From Dysosmobacter segnis (GTDB taxonomy: Bacteria > Bacillota > Clostridia > Oscillospirales > Oscillospiraceae), in contig NZ_JACOQI010000030.1 of the NCBI RefSeq assembly GCF_014297285.1, positions 1 through 23,895 on the forward strand: a stretch of 23,895 nt of DNA, given 5' to 3'. Below the pieces are notes generated by a model, which made no database searches, was not told where the DNA came from, and saw nothing but the letters and a program-made list of their open reading frames with translations. Both the position numbers and the translations under genes were made by a program. This document shows positions 1 to 8,670 of this stretch, piece by piece; the first letter of the stretch is position 1; every line of letters begins with the position of its first letter.

Positions 1-449
1 ACGGGCAGGATGCGGCAAACCCTCTTGATTGAGGTGATGTGCTCTTGGATTTTGACCTCCACAGAAGGCGCCAACCATCCCTTGTGCTTGCTGCGGACTC
101 GGTTATCGAAGCGCGGCTTACGATACCGGGTCTTGCGGTTTCTCCGGGCTCTGCGGAACTCTCGACGGGTGGATAGCAAATCCACCACGTCATTTCGAGG
201 TTTTACTTCTGCGGAGAGCAGCTCCTCTTTTGTAGTAGATGCCGACATTCCAATGGTCTTACTTCCGGCATCCACACCCAGAATAACTTCTTGGGTATAG
301 CCGCTGCTTCCGTAGACCAGCTGGATGGTAAAGGGCGTCCTCTTCTTCACTTTGGCTTTCCCGGCATCCAGCAGATGACGGGCTTTTGCCGGGGAGCAGG
401 GCATCAGCGGACGCCCGTGCTTGTTGATGACATACACTTTGTTTGGCAT
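1..449 (-). CDS. iscB: IscB RNA-guided HNH/RuvC nuclease, N-terminal part (runs off the left edge)
   Basis: IscB proteins are RNA-guided DNA nucleases of IS200/IS605-type elements and the likely ancestors of Cas9. Reading the minus strand from ATG at 449 gives 149 codons with no stop. Residues 14-17 are PLMP, the motif naming the N-terminal PLMP domain, inside HGRPLMPCSPAKARHLL. Residues 56-68 (VILGVDAGSKTIG) match RuvC-I, with D60 as the expected catalytic aspartate. Residues about 93-118 (STRREFRRARRNRKTRYRK and following) form the arginine-rich bridge helix. The start is supported by an AAGGAGG ribosome site 7 bases upstream. The HNH domain and remaining RuvC parts lie outside the window, so integrity cannot be judged. 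The long structured leader upstream fits an omegaRNA. Shorter IsrB proteins share PLMP, RuvC-I and bridge helix but lack HNH, and cannot be excluded from this fragment. Confidence 0.9.
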   Translation of the reverse strand, partial: MPNKVYVINKHGRPLMPCSPAKARHLLDAGKAKVKKRTPFTIQLVYGSSGYTQEVILGVDAGSKTIGMSASTTKEELLSAEVKPRNDVVDLLSTRREFRRARRNRKTRYRKPRFDNRVRSKHKGWLAPSVEVKIQEHITSIKRVCRILP

Positions 450-451
450 GA

Positions 452-737
452 TGCCTTCCTCCTTCTTCTTTGATTGTTGCTAACGAAAAAGCCACGCGGC
501 CTTTCGGCCGTCAGGTATCCGTACCCAATGTTATCTCAAGGTTTTCGTGTGCAACACTGCTCCTTACCCTCAGAGCTTTTAATCACACACCGCAGTGCGG
601 CAGGTTCGGATTCACGCCCACCGGTGCCTATTCTTACATTCTTGAGTAACGTAGTGCTCGAAACACTTAGGGTAGTCAATCAGGGCTTACGATTTCTCGC
701 AAAACCCCTCCAAATCGTTAGATTTGGTGGGGGTTAT
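452..737 (-). ncRNA. omegaRNA (HEARO RNA) scaffold upstream of iscB
   Basis: IscB uses a long structured RNA encoded just upstream of its gene, with the guide at the RNA 5' end. About 285 bases before the iscB start contain no convincing ORF but several stems in the minus-strand sense. The 5' hairpin at 703-735 pairs AACCCC and CCAAATC with GATTTGG and GGGGTT around a 4-base loop. A GNRA hairpin at 497-510 is CGGCC-GAAA-GGCCG. The stretch between has the GC-rich, non-coding look of HEARO RNAs. Placement directly before a PLMP/RuvC protein is the main support. The 3' limit near the iscB ribosome site is approximate, and the 5' limit is set by the outermost hairpin. A covariance search with the Rfam HEARO model would settle it. 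Confidence 0.75.
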
Positions 738-755
738 TGACAGCGTTCCTTTCCC
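736..755 (-). other. Predicted omegaRNA guide segment in DNA flanking the IS end
   Basis: In IscB systems the guide, roughly 16-20 bases, comes from DNA immediately outside the left end of the element, 5' of the scaffold. Here the outermost scaffold hairpin ends at 735, so the guide should be the adjoining minus-strand bases, reading gggaaaggaacgctgtcaat. The exact element boundary is not fixed because the other end of the element is outside the window, so this segment could shift by several bases. Confidence 0.4.
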
Positions 756-806
756 CGGAGCCTGTGCCCGGTCGAGAAATAGTTGCAGATACATCTTTCT
801 GATTGG

Positions 807-835
807 ATGATAGTACATCCAGTTTTCCCTGTCAA
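807..835 (-). promoter_or_regulatory. Promoter reading into the omegaRNA/iscB leader
   Basis: On the minus strand TTGACA (835-830) and TATCAT (812-807) are separated by 17 bases, a near-consensus sigma-70 promoter. Transcription would start near 800 and run through the predicted guide and scaffold into iscB. It lies outside the apparent end of the element, so it may be a host promoter that the insertion has captured. A hairpin pairing 819-826 with 839-846 overlaps it. Confidence 0.6.
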
Positions 836-896
836 CAAAAAACTGGCTTGCAGCCCCCTCTTTTTCCGATGTTGCAAATTGTTCATAATTTTTTTC

Positions 897-925
897 TTGA
901 CATTGGGAGGGGCGTCCGCTATTAT
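897..925 (+). promoter_or_regulatory. Promoter of the fatty-acid synthesis operon
   Basis: TTGACA at 897-902, a 17-base spacer and TATTAT at 920-925 form a near-perfect vegetative promoter, giving a start near 932 and an 80-base leader before acpP. No other clear promoter was seen inside the tightly packed operon. Confidence 0.75.
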
Positions 926-939
926 ATAGTTCAATTCTT

Positions 940-975
940 TTAGTTAAATTATTTTAAGTAAATGTTTTTAACTAA
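940..975 (+). promoter_or_regulatory. Operator-like inverted repeat in the acpP leader
   Basis: TTAGTTAAA (940-948) and TTTAACTAA (967-975) are a perfect 9-base inverted repeat 18 bases apart. A related half-site, TTAAGTAAA, lies between them on the same strand. The site begins about 8 bases after the predicted transcription start, where a repressor would block elongation or promoter clearance. Lipid-gene regulators of Firmicutes (FapR, FabT) bind AT-rich palindromes at such positions; which regulator acts here is unknown, and no regulator gene of either type is in the operon. Confidence 0.5.
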
Positions 976-1011
976 CAAGAGCCGACTTTCACCGAAACAA
1001 GGAGATATATC

Positions 1012-1242
1012 ATGGAATTTGAAAAAGTGCGTGACATTATTGTCGAGACTCTGGGCTGCGACGCCGAAGCCGTGACCCCCACCGCTTCTCTGGCTGACGA
1101 TCTGGGCGCCGATTCTCTGGCTGCCGTGGAGCTGGTCATGGCCCTGGAAGAGGCCGTCGGCATCTCCATCGCCGAGGAGGACGCCGCCAACCTGAAAACG
1201 GTGGGCGACATCATGACCTATCTGGCCGCTCACAAGAATTAA
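1012..1242 (+). CDS. acpP: Acyl carrier protein
   Basis: This 76-residue acidic protein carries growing acyl chains as thioesters on a 4'-phosphopantetheine arm. The attachment motif GADSLAAVEL is at residues 32-41, with Ser35 as the modified residue. Length and charge are typical of bacterial AcpP. The start follows an AAGGAG ribosome site at 999-1004. It is the first gene of the operon, downstream of the promoter at 897-925, and is separated from accB by 62 bases, the longest gap in the operon. That gap contains a short CTCCGGCG/CGCCGGAG-type hairpin (pairing about 1250-1258 with 1267-1275), which could adjust expression between the abundant ACP and the rest, an inference only. Confidence 0.97.
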   Translation: MEFEKVRDIIVETLGCDAEAVTPTASLADDLGADSLAAVELVMALEEAVGISIAEEDAANLKTVGDIMTYLAAHKN

Positions 1243-1304
1243 CGTGCGTCCGCCGGAGGGTACAGACCCTCCGGCGGTCCAGTTTTGCGAGGAAAGGATA
1301 TTCC

Positions 1305-1717
1305 ATGACCAATCAAGAACTGAACGACCTGCTGGCCCGCTTCGAGGGAAGCTCCCTGTCCAAGCTGAAGCTGTCCACCCAGGAATTTACCATAGAAATG
1401 GAGCGGGCCGTCTCCGCTCCCGCCGCGCCGGTGATCCCGGCAGCGGCTGCTGCCCCGGCGGCTCCCACAGCCGCCGAACCGGAGGGCGATGCCATCACCG
1501 CCCCCATGGTGGGCACCTTCTACGCCGCCTCCGCCCCGGAACAGCCCCCCTTTGTGCAGGTGGGCGACCGGGTACGCAAGGGCCAGCCCGTCTGCCTGCT
1601 GGAGGCCATGAAGATGATGAGCGAGATCCCCGCCCCCTGTGACTGCGAGATCACAGCGGTTCTGAAGGAAAACGGCGCGCTGGTTTCCTTCGGGGAGCCT
1701 CTGTTCCGCTATCAGCC

Positions 1718-1724
<7 letters not shown>
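1305..1724 (+). CDS. accB: Biotin carboxyl carrier protein of acetyl-CoA carboxylase
   Basis: AccB carries biotin between the carboxylase (AccC) and carboxyltransferase (AccDA) half-reactions that make malonyl-CoA. The 139-residue protein has the usual layout: an N-terminal helical region (1-35), an Ala/Pro-rich flexible linker (about 36-58), and a C-terminal biotinyl domain beginning near ITAPMVGTFY. The biotin site is EAMKMM with Lys103. A purine-rich AGGAAAGG ribosome site precedes the ATG. Its last 7 bases overlap the start of accC, which suggests translational coupling and balanced amounts of the two partners. Confidence 0.97.
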
Positions 1725-3103
<1,379 letters not shown>

Positions 3104-3106
3104 TAC

Positions 3107-3964
3107 ATGGAAAACATTTTTGCGAAACGCCGGGCGCGGCTGCTGGCCATGAAAGCCATGCGGGAGAATTACGTCCCCGGTGAAAAGTTAGTCACCTGCC
3201 CCCATTGCGGCGGGGAGAGCCAGCGGAAGGACGTGGCGGAGGCGCTGTCCGTCTGCCCCCTGTGCGGCTACCACTTCCCCATGGGGGCCTATTACCGGCT
3301 CAGCAGCGTACTGGACCCCGGCTCTTTCCGGGAACTCCACGAAAAGCTGACAGCCGGTGATCCCCTCCGCTTCCCCGGCTACGGGGCCAAGCTGGACGGC
3401 GCCCGCCGGAAAACCGGCATGAACGAGGCGGTGGTCACCGCCACCGGCGCCATCGGCGGCGTCCGCTGCGTGGTGGGCGTGCTGGACAGCCGCTTTCTCA
3501 TGGGCAGCATGAGCGCCGCCGTAGGGGAAAAGCTGACACTGGCCATCGAGTACGCCGGAAAAAACAAGCTGCCCCTGATCCTCTTTGCCGCCAGCGGCGG
3601 GGCCCGGATGCAGGAGGGCATTTTGTCCCTCATGCAGATGGCGAAAACCAGCGCGGCTCTGGCCCAGTTTTCGGAAAAGGGACTGCTGTACATCTCCGTT
3701 CTCACGGACCCCACCACCGGCGGCGTCACCGCCAGTTTCGCCTCGCTGGGCGACATTATTCTGGCCGAACCCGGCGCGCTCATCGGCTTCGCCGGGCCTC
3801 GGGTCATTCAGCAGACCATCGGCGAGACCCTGCCGGAGGGCTTTCAGCGGGCGGAGTTTCAGATGGAGCACGGCTTTGTGGACGCGGTGGTTCCCCGGAA
3901 GGATCTGCGGGACACCCTCATCCGTCTGCTGAAGCTCCACGGGAAAGGAGAACGCCATGGCTGA
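3107..3964 (+). CDS. accD: Acetyl-CoA carboxylase carboxyltransferase, beta subunit
   Basis: AccD forms the carboxyltransferase with AccA, moving the carboxyl group from biotin to acetyl-CoA. The 285-residue protein opens with the family's zinc ribbon: Cys31, Cys34, Cys50 and Cys53 in CPHC and CPLC pairs. A crotonase-like domain follows, with the GGARMQEGI and TTGGVTASFA segments that contribute to CoA binding and the oxyanion hole. It begins 3 bases after accC and overlaps accA by 8 bases. Length and zinc ligands are complete, so it should be functional. Confidence 0.97.
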   Translation: MENIFAKRRARLLAMKAMRENYVPGEKLVTCPHCGGESQRKDVAEALSVCPLCGYHFPMGAYYRLSSVLDPGSFRELHEKLTAGDPLRFPGYGAKLDGARRKTGMNEAVVTATGAIGGVRCVVGVLDSRFLMGSMSAAVGEKLTLAIEYAGKNKLPLILFAASGGARMQEGILSLMQMAKTSAALAQFSEKGLLYISVLTDPTTGGVTASFASLGDIILAEPGALIGFAGPRVIQQTIGETLPEGFQRAEFQMEHGFVDAVVPRKDLRDTLIRLLKLHGKGERHG

Positions 3965-4766
3965 GAAAACCGCCGCGGAGCGGGTGGCGCTGGCCCGCCA
4001 TCCCCAGCGGCCCAACATCACGGATTATATCGACGGTCTGTTCACCGATTTCTTTGAGCAGCGGGGCGACCGGGCCTGCCGGGAGGACCCCGCCATTTTA
4101 GGCGGCATCGCCCTGTTCCACGGGCGGCCCGTCACCGTCATCGGCACCCGGAAGGGCAAAACGCTGGAGGAAAACCTCCGGTGCAACTTCGGGATGCCGG
4201 GGCCGGAGGGCTACCGCAAGGCGCTGCGGCTCATGAAGCAGGCGGAGAAGTTCCGCCGCCCTATATTTACCTTTATCGACACCGCCGGGGCCTATCCCGG
4301 TCTGGAGGCCGAGGAGCACGGTCAGGGCGAGGCCATCGCCCGGAATCTCTTTGAGATGAGCCGTCTGACGGTGCCGGTCATCGCCGTCGTCACCGGAGAG
4401 GGCAACAGCGGCGGCGCGCTGGCGCTGGCTGTGGCTGACCGGGTGCTGATGCTGGAAAACGCCGTGTACGCCATTTTGTCCCCGGAGGGCTTCGCCTCGA
4501 TTCTGTGGAAGGACGCCCAGCGCTCCGGCGAGGCGGCGGAGCTGATGAAGCTCACCGCCCCGGAGCTGAAAAAGCTGGGGGTCATCGACGGCATCGTCCG
4601 GGAACCGGAGGGCGGCGCGCAGATCGACCCCAGCCGGACGCTGTGGAATCTGGATCGGGCGCTGACCGCCTGTCTGGAACCCCTGCTGAAGGAAAGCGCC
4701 GCCAGCCTGACGGAACGGCGCTATCAGAAATTCCGCGCCCTTGGCCGCGGGAAGGAGGACGCATGA
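3957..4766 (+). CDS. accA: Acetyl-CoA carboxylase carboxyltransferase, alpha subunit
   Basis: AccA is the partner of AccD. The 269-residue protein contains the conserved stretches DTAGAYPG, GQGEAIARNL and EGNSGGALALAVADRV, and the ILSPEGFASILWKD region typical of the alpha subunit. It is shorter than the enterobacterial protein (about 319 residues), lacking part of the N-terminal extension. The start lies behind GGGAAAGGAG within the end of accD (8-base overlap), and the stop overlaps the fabH start in ATGA. Confidence 0.96.
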   Translation: MAEKTAAERVALARHPQRPNITDYIDGLFTDFFEQRGDRACREDPAILGGIALFHGRPVTVIGTRKGKTLEENLRCNFGMPGPEGYRKALRLMKQAEKFRRPIFTFIDTAGAYPGLEAEEHGQGEAIARNLFEMSRLTVPVIAVVTGEGNSGGALALAVADRVLMLENAVYAILSPEGFASILWKDAQRSGEAAELMKLTAPELKKLGVIDGIVREPEGGAQIDPSRTLWNLDRALTACLEPLLKESAASLTERRYQKFRALGRGKEDA

Positions 4767-5710
4767 ACGGGATCAAGCTCCGGGGCACAGGCCGCTGTGT
4801 CCCTGCCAATACCGTCACCAATGACGATCTTTCCCGGCTGGTGGATACCAATGACGAGTGGATCACCGCCCGCACAGGCATCCGCAGCCGCTACCGCTGT
4901 GAAAAAGAGACTCTCACGGAGCTGTGCGTCAGCGCCGCACGGGACGCCCTGCACATGGCCGGGATCACCCCGGCGGACATCGGCGTGTGCATCGTGGCCA
5001 CCGTCTCGGCGGATACCGTGGTGCCCGCTGCCGCCTGTTTGCTGCAGCGGGCGCTGGGTCTGCCAGAGGATACTCCCTGTTTCGACCTGAACGCCGCCTG
5101 CACCGGCTTTGTCTACGCCCTGCACACTATGGAGTGCCTGCTGAATGCCTCCCCCCGGAAATTCGGTCTGGTGGTGGGGGCGGAGGCCCTCAGTAAAGTG
5201 GTAGACTGGACGGACCGGGGCACCTGCATCCTCTTTGGAGACGGCGCGGCCGCCGCCGTGGTGGAGTGCCGGGAGGGCTGGCCCTCCATCGGGGCCGTGC
5301 TGGGCAGCCGGGGGGACGACGTTCTCCTGCGTCTGCCGGGCCTTGGCCGGGGAGAGCCAAACGTCCTCTCCATGGAGGGGACGCAGGTGTTCAAATTCGC
5401 CGTGGAGACCGTTCCCGCCTGCATGGACGCCACGCTGAAAAAAGCTGGACTGACCCCGGCGGACATCGACTTCTTCGTGTTCCATCAGGCCAACGCCCGC
5501 ATCATTGACCTGGCGGTGCGGAAATATCGCATTCCGCCGGAAAAATACTACAAAAACATCGACCGTTACGGCAACACCGCCGCTGCCAGCGTCCCGCTGG
5601 TCCTCAGCGAGCTGGTGGAGCAGGGCCGCGTGGGTCCCGGCAGCCGCCTGCTGCTGACCGCCTTTGGCGGCGGTCTTACCTGGGGCGGCGCGGTGCTGGA
5701 AATGGCGTGA
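4763..5710 (+). CDS. fabH: 3-oxoacyl-ACP synthase III (KAS III)
   Basis: FabH starts each chain by condensing acetyl-CoA (or another acyl-CoA primer) with malonyl-ACP. The 315-residue protein carries the Cys-His-Asn triad: Cys113 in NAACTGFVYA, His241 in FHQANARI and Asn271 in YGNTAAASV. The C-terminal GGGLTWGG is also typical. The open frame extends further upstream inside accA, but the ATG at 4763 follows GGAAGGAGG by 5 bases, makes an ATGA overlap with accA and gives the family's normal N-terminus. Confidence 0.97.
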   Translation: MNGIKLRGTGRCVPANTVTNDDLSRLVDTNDEWITARTGIRSRYRCEKETLTELCVSAARDALHMAGITPADIGVCIVATVSADTVVPAAACLLQRALGLPEDTPCFDLNAACTGFVYALHTMECLLNASPRKFGLVVGAEALSKVVDWTDRGTCILFGDGAAAAVVECREGWPSIGAVLGSRGDDVLLRLPGLGRGEPNVLSMEGTQVFKFAVETVPACMDATLKKAGLTPADIDFFVFHQANARIIDLAVRKYRIPPEKYYKNIDRYGNTAAASVPLVLSELVEQGRVGPGSRLLLTAFGGGLTWGGAVLEMA

Positions 5711-5726
5711 AATTGAGGAGTACACT

Positions 5727-6668
5727 ATGAAAAAACTCAACGAGCTGCTGGGGACGGAGTTCCCCATTATCCAGGGCGGCATGGCCAACATCGCCACAGG
5801 CGAATTTGCCGCCGCCTGCTCTAACGCGGGGGCCTTGGGCGTCATCGCCACCGGCGGGATGCTGGAGGCGGACCTGCTGCGCCAGCAGATCCGCATCTGC
5901 AAGAGCCTGACGGACAAGCCCTTCGGCGTGAACCTGATGCTGATGAACCCCTGCGCCGACGAAATGGCCCAGATCATCATAGAGGAGGGCGTTCAGGTGG
6001 TGACCACCGGGGCGGGCAGTCCCGGCAAGTACATCCCCGCGTGGAAAGAGGCCGGGATCAAGGTGCTGCCCGTGGTGGCGGCCTCCATCCTTGCCAAGCG
6101 GCTGGTGAACCAGGGAGCCGACGCCATCATCGCCGAGGGCATGGAGTCCGGCGGCCATGTGGGGGAAATGACCACCATGGCGCTGGTGCCGCAGGTCATC
6201 GACACGGTGGACGTCCCCGTCATCGCCGCCGGCGGCATTGCCGACGGACGGCAGGCGGCAGCGGCCTTCGCGCTGGGGGCCTGCGGCATTCAGGTGGGCA
6301 CCTGCCTGCTGACAAGCCTCGAGTGCCCCATCCACGAAAACTACAAGCTGGCCCTTCTGAAGGCCAAGGACAGCGACACCACCGTGACGGGCCGCTCCAT
6401 CGGCGGGCCGGTGCGGGTGCTGAAAAACAAAATGGCCCGGGAGTATCTCGCTCTGGAAAAGCGTGGAGCCACGCTGGAGGAGCTGGAACACGTCACCCTC
6501 GGCGGTCTCCGCCGCGCGGTGTTCGAGGGAGACATGGAGCGGGGCAGCGTCATGGCCGGTCAGGTGGCCGGTATGCTCCATGAGATCAAGCCCCTGCGCC
6601 AGATCTTCGAGGAGCTGTACACCGGCAGTCAGGCTGTTTTGAAGGCCACGGAGGCAGCATGGCAGTAA
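5727..6668 (+). CDS. fabK: Enoyl-ACP reductase II (FMN-dependent)
   Basis: FabK reduces trans-2-enoyl-ACP, the last step of each elongation cycle, with FMN and a nicotinamide cofactor. It replaces FabI, which is absent here. The 313-residue TIM-barrel protein begins PIIQGGMANIATGEFAAA, typical of the nitronate monooxygenase/FabK superfamily. EGMESGGHVGE places the active-site His at 144, the position known in pneumococcal FabK. AAGGIADGRQ and the SIGGPVRVLKN segment are also family features. The start is the ATG behind GAGGAG, not the longer open frame within fabH. It overlaps the next gene by 10 bases. Confidence 0.93.
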   Translation: MKKLNELLGTEFPIIQGGMANIATGEFAAACSNAGALGVIATGGMLEADLLRQQIRICKSLTDKPFGVNLMLMNPCADEMAQIIIEEGVQVVTTGAGSPGKYIPAWKEAGIKVLPVVAASILAKRLVNQGADAIIAEGMESGGHVGEMTTMALVPQVIDTVDVPVIAAGGIADGRQAAAAFALGACGIQVGTCLLTSLECPIHENYKLALLKAKDSDTTVTGRSIGGPVRVLKNKMAREYLALEKRGATLEELEHVTLGGLRRAVFEGDMERGSVMAGQVAGMLHEIKPLRQIFEELYTGSQAVLKATEAAWQ

Positions 6669-7732
6669 CGATCCGGGGAAAGACCCTCCCCCTCCCCATT
6701 TTGCAGGGGGGCATGGGCGTGGGCATCAGTCTGGACGGCCTAGCCGGGGCGGTAGCCGCCTGCGGCGGCATGGGGACCCTCTCCACCGCCCTCTGCGGTT
6801 TTCAGGAGCCGGATTTCGCCAAGCGTCCCTTTGAAGCCAACCTCCGGGCGCTGGACCGGCAGGTCCGCCATGCCAAAGTTTTGGCCCACGGTGCGGGGCT
6901 GATCGCCGTTAACGCCATGGTCGCCACCACCCAGTACGCCGACAGCGTCCGCACCGCTCTCCGGGCGGGGGCTGACGCCATCGTTTGCGGCGCGGGACTG
7001 CCCAAGGAGCTCCCCGCGCTGGCCTCCGAAGTTTCCGACAGTGACGCCGCCATTGCCCCCATCGTCAGCAGCGGTCGGGCGGCGGGGCTGCTGTGCAAGC
7101 TGTGGGACCGGCACTATGGCCGCATCCCCGACTTTTTGATCTTGGAGGGGCCGGAGGCCGGGGGGCATCTGGGCTTCTCCCGGCAGGATCTGGACGCGCC
7201 CCCCTCCCTTTCCGACCTTTTGCGGGAGGTCCTGACCGCCATCGCCCCCTTCCGGGACAAGGCGGGCCGGGACATTCCGGTTTTCGTAGCCGGCGGCGTG
7301 AAAAACGGCGCAGACATGGCCCGCTACATGAAGGAGGGCGCTGCCGGGGCGCAGTTCGCCACCCGGTTCATCGCCACGGCGGAGTGCGACGCCTCCGAGG
7401 GCTACAAGCAGCGGCTCTTAGCGGCAAAGGCTGACGACATCACCCTGGTGAAAAGCCCCGTGGGGATGCCGGGACGGGCGCTGCGCAGTCCCCTGATCCG
7501 GCGGGTGGAGGCCGGCACCCAGCCGTCCCCGGAGCGGTGCGTGAAGTGCATCGTCACCTGCGACGGCAAAAACGCCCCCTACTGCATTTCCAAGGCCCTC
7601 ATCGCCGCCCGGAACGGCGATTGGGAGAACGGCCTGTTTTTCTGCGGAGCCGCCGGCGGCGAGGTGAACACCCTCTCCACCGTGCCGGAGCAGATGGCTC
7701 AGATCATGGACGAATGGAGAGCTGCACAATGA
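6659..7732 (+). CDS. FabK/nitronate-monooxygenase family flavoprotein with four-Cys cluster; FabX-like candidate
   Basis: A second, divergent member of the FMN-dependent family directly follows fabK. Its 357 residues start with PILQGGMGVGISLDGLAGAV, and EGPEAGGHLGF gives an active-site-type His170. VAGGVKNGADM and the SPVGMPGRALRSPL segment also fit the family. Unlike FabK, it has a C-terminal C-x2-C-x3-C-x7-C cluster (Cys294, 297, 301, 309), which looks like a [4Fe-4S] site. Helicobacter FabX, which makes the cis double bond by dehydrogenating and isomerising an acyl-ACP, belongs to this family and carries an iron-sulfur cluster. No fabA, fabM or fabN is in the operon, so a role in unsaturated fatty acids is plausible but inferred. 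Plain nitronate monooxygenase is less likely in this context. It overlaps fabK by 10 bases and fabD by an ATGA. Confidence 0.85.
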   Translation: MAVTIRGKTLPLPILQGGMGVGISLDGLAGAVAACGGMGTLSTALCGFQEPDFAKRPFEANLRALDRQVRHAKVLAHGAGLIAVNAMVATTQYADSVRTALRAGADAIVCGAGLPKELPALASEVSDSDAAIAPIVSSGRAAGLLCKLWDRHYGRIPDFLILEGPEAGGHLGFSRQDLDAPPSLSDLLREVLTAIAPFRDKAGRDIPVFVAGGVKNGADMARYMKEGAAGAQFATRFIATAECDASEGYKQRLLAAKADDITLVKSPVGMPGRALRSPLIRRVEAGTQPSPERCVKCIVTCDGKNAPYCISKALIAARNGDWENGLFFCGAAGGEVNTLSTVPEQMAQIMDEWRAAQ

Positions 7733-8670
7733 AGTTAGGATTTTTATACGCGGGACAGGGCAGCCAGCACCCCGGCATGGGCGCTGACCTGTATGAGCGC
7801 TTCCCCACCTTCCGCGCCGTACTGGACAGCGCCGCGGAGCAGGTGGATTTCGATTTGAAGGAGGTCTCCTTCACCGACACGAAGGGCATTCTGAATCAGA
7901 CTCGCTACACCCAGCCCTGCATGGTGGCCTTCGCCGCAGGCATGACCGCGCTGCTGGCGGAGCGGGGCATCGTCCCCGCCGCTGCCGCCGGACTGTCTCT
8001 GGGTGAGTATTCCGCCCTCCATGCCGCCGGGGTCTTTGACGCCGACACCGCCGTGGAGCTGGTGGCCTTCCGCGGCAAAGCCATGGAGGAAGCCGCAGCC
8101 GGACGGCCCTCTGCCATGGTAGCGGTGCTGGGGCTGGACCGGGCGGCCTTGCAGGAGGCCTGTGACGAGGCCTCCGCCCACGGCTGCGCGGTCATCGCCA
8201 ACTACAACTGCCCCGGCCAGCTGGTCCTCGGCGGCGAGAAGGCCGCCGTGGAGGCCGCGGCGGCTCTGGCAAAGGAAAAGGGTGCCCGCCGCTGTCTGCC
8301 GCTGAAGGTCAGCGGACCCTTCCACACCCCCCTTATGGCCCCCGCCGGTGACGCGCTGGCGGAGCGGTTCCGCACCGTGGAATTCCGGGAGCCGCAGATT
8401 CCCGTGATCTTCAACTGTCTGGGCGCGGAGCGTCCCGACGGCGCTGCCATCCCGGAGCTGCTGGTGCGGCAGGTGCAGAGCAGCGTCTACATGGAGGATT
8501 CCCTCCGCCGCATGGCCGCCATGGGGCTGGACGCGCTGGTGGAGATCGGCCCGGGCAAGGCCCTCAGCGGCTTTGTGAAGAAAACCGTCCCGGAGCTGCC
8601 GGTGTACGCCGTGGAGACTGCGGCGGAGCTGGAACAGCTGACGGAGACCCTCAAAGGAGCATCGCTATGA
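7729..8670 (+). CDS. fabD: Malonyl-CoA:ACP transacylase
   Basis: FabD moves malonyl groups from CoA to ACP, supplying the extender units. The 313-residue protein has LYAGQGSQHPGMG at its start, the nucleophile elbow GLSLGEYSAL with Ser90, and the catalytic His199 in SGPFHTPLM. The start at 7729 overlaps the preceding stop as ATGA and follows a GGAG 8 bases before it. A longer in-frame upstream extension lies inside the previous gene and has no family match. It overlaps fabG by 4 bases. Confidence 0.96.
   Translation: MKLGFLYAGQGSQHPGMGADLYERFPTFRAVLDSAAEQVDFDLKEVSFTDTKGILNQTRYTQPCMVAFAAGMTALLAERGIVPAAAAGLSLGEYSALHAAGVFDADTAVELVAFRGKAMEEAAAGRPSAMVAVLGLDRAALQEACDEASAHGCAVIANYNCPGQLVLGGEKAAVEAAAALAKEKGARRCLPLKVSGPFHTPLMAPAGDALAERFRTVEFREPQIPVIFNCLGAERPDGAAIPELLVRQVQSSVYMEDSLRRMAAMGLDALVEIGPGKALSGFVKKTVPELPVYAVETAAELEQLTETLKGASL

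Noticed and set aside
474..740. 88-codon plus-strand frame across the iscB leader
   Set aside because: No ribosome site or protein-like composition; the region is better explained as omegaRNA on the minus strand.
4505..4762. Upstream in-frame extension of fabH inside accA
   Set aside because: The ATG at 4763 has a good ribosome site and the normal FabH N-terminus; the extension is out-of-frame accA sequence. The same holds for extensions of fabK (5664) and fabD (7537).
4724..5980. 418-codon open frame on the minus strand opposite fabH and fabK
   Set aside because: Its composition is rich in Gly, His, Val and Ala without domain features, and it spans two real genes.
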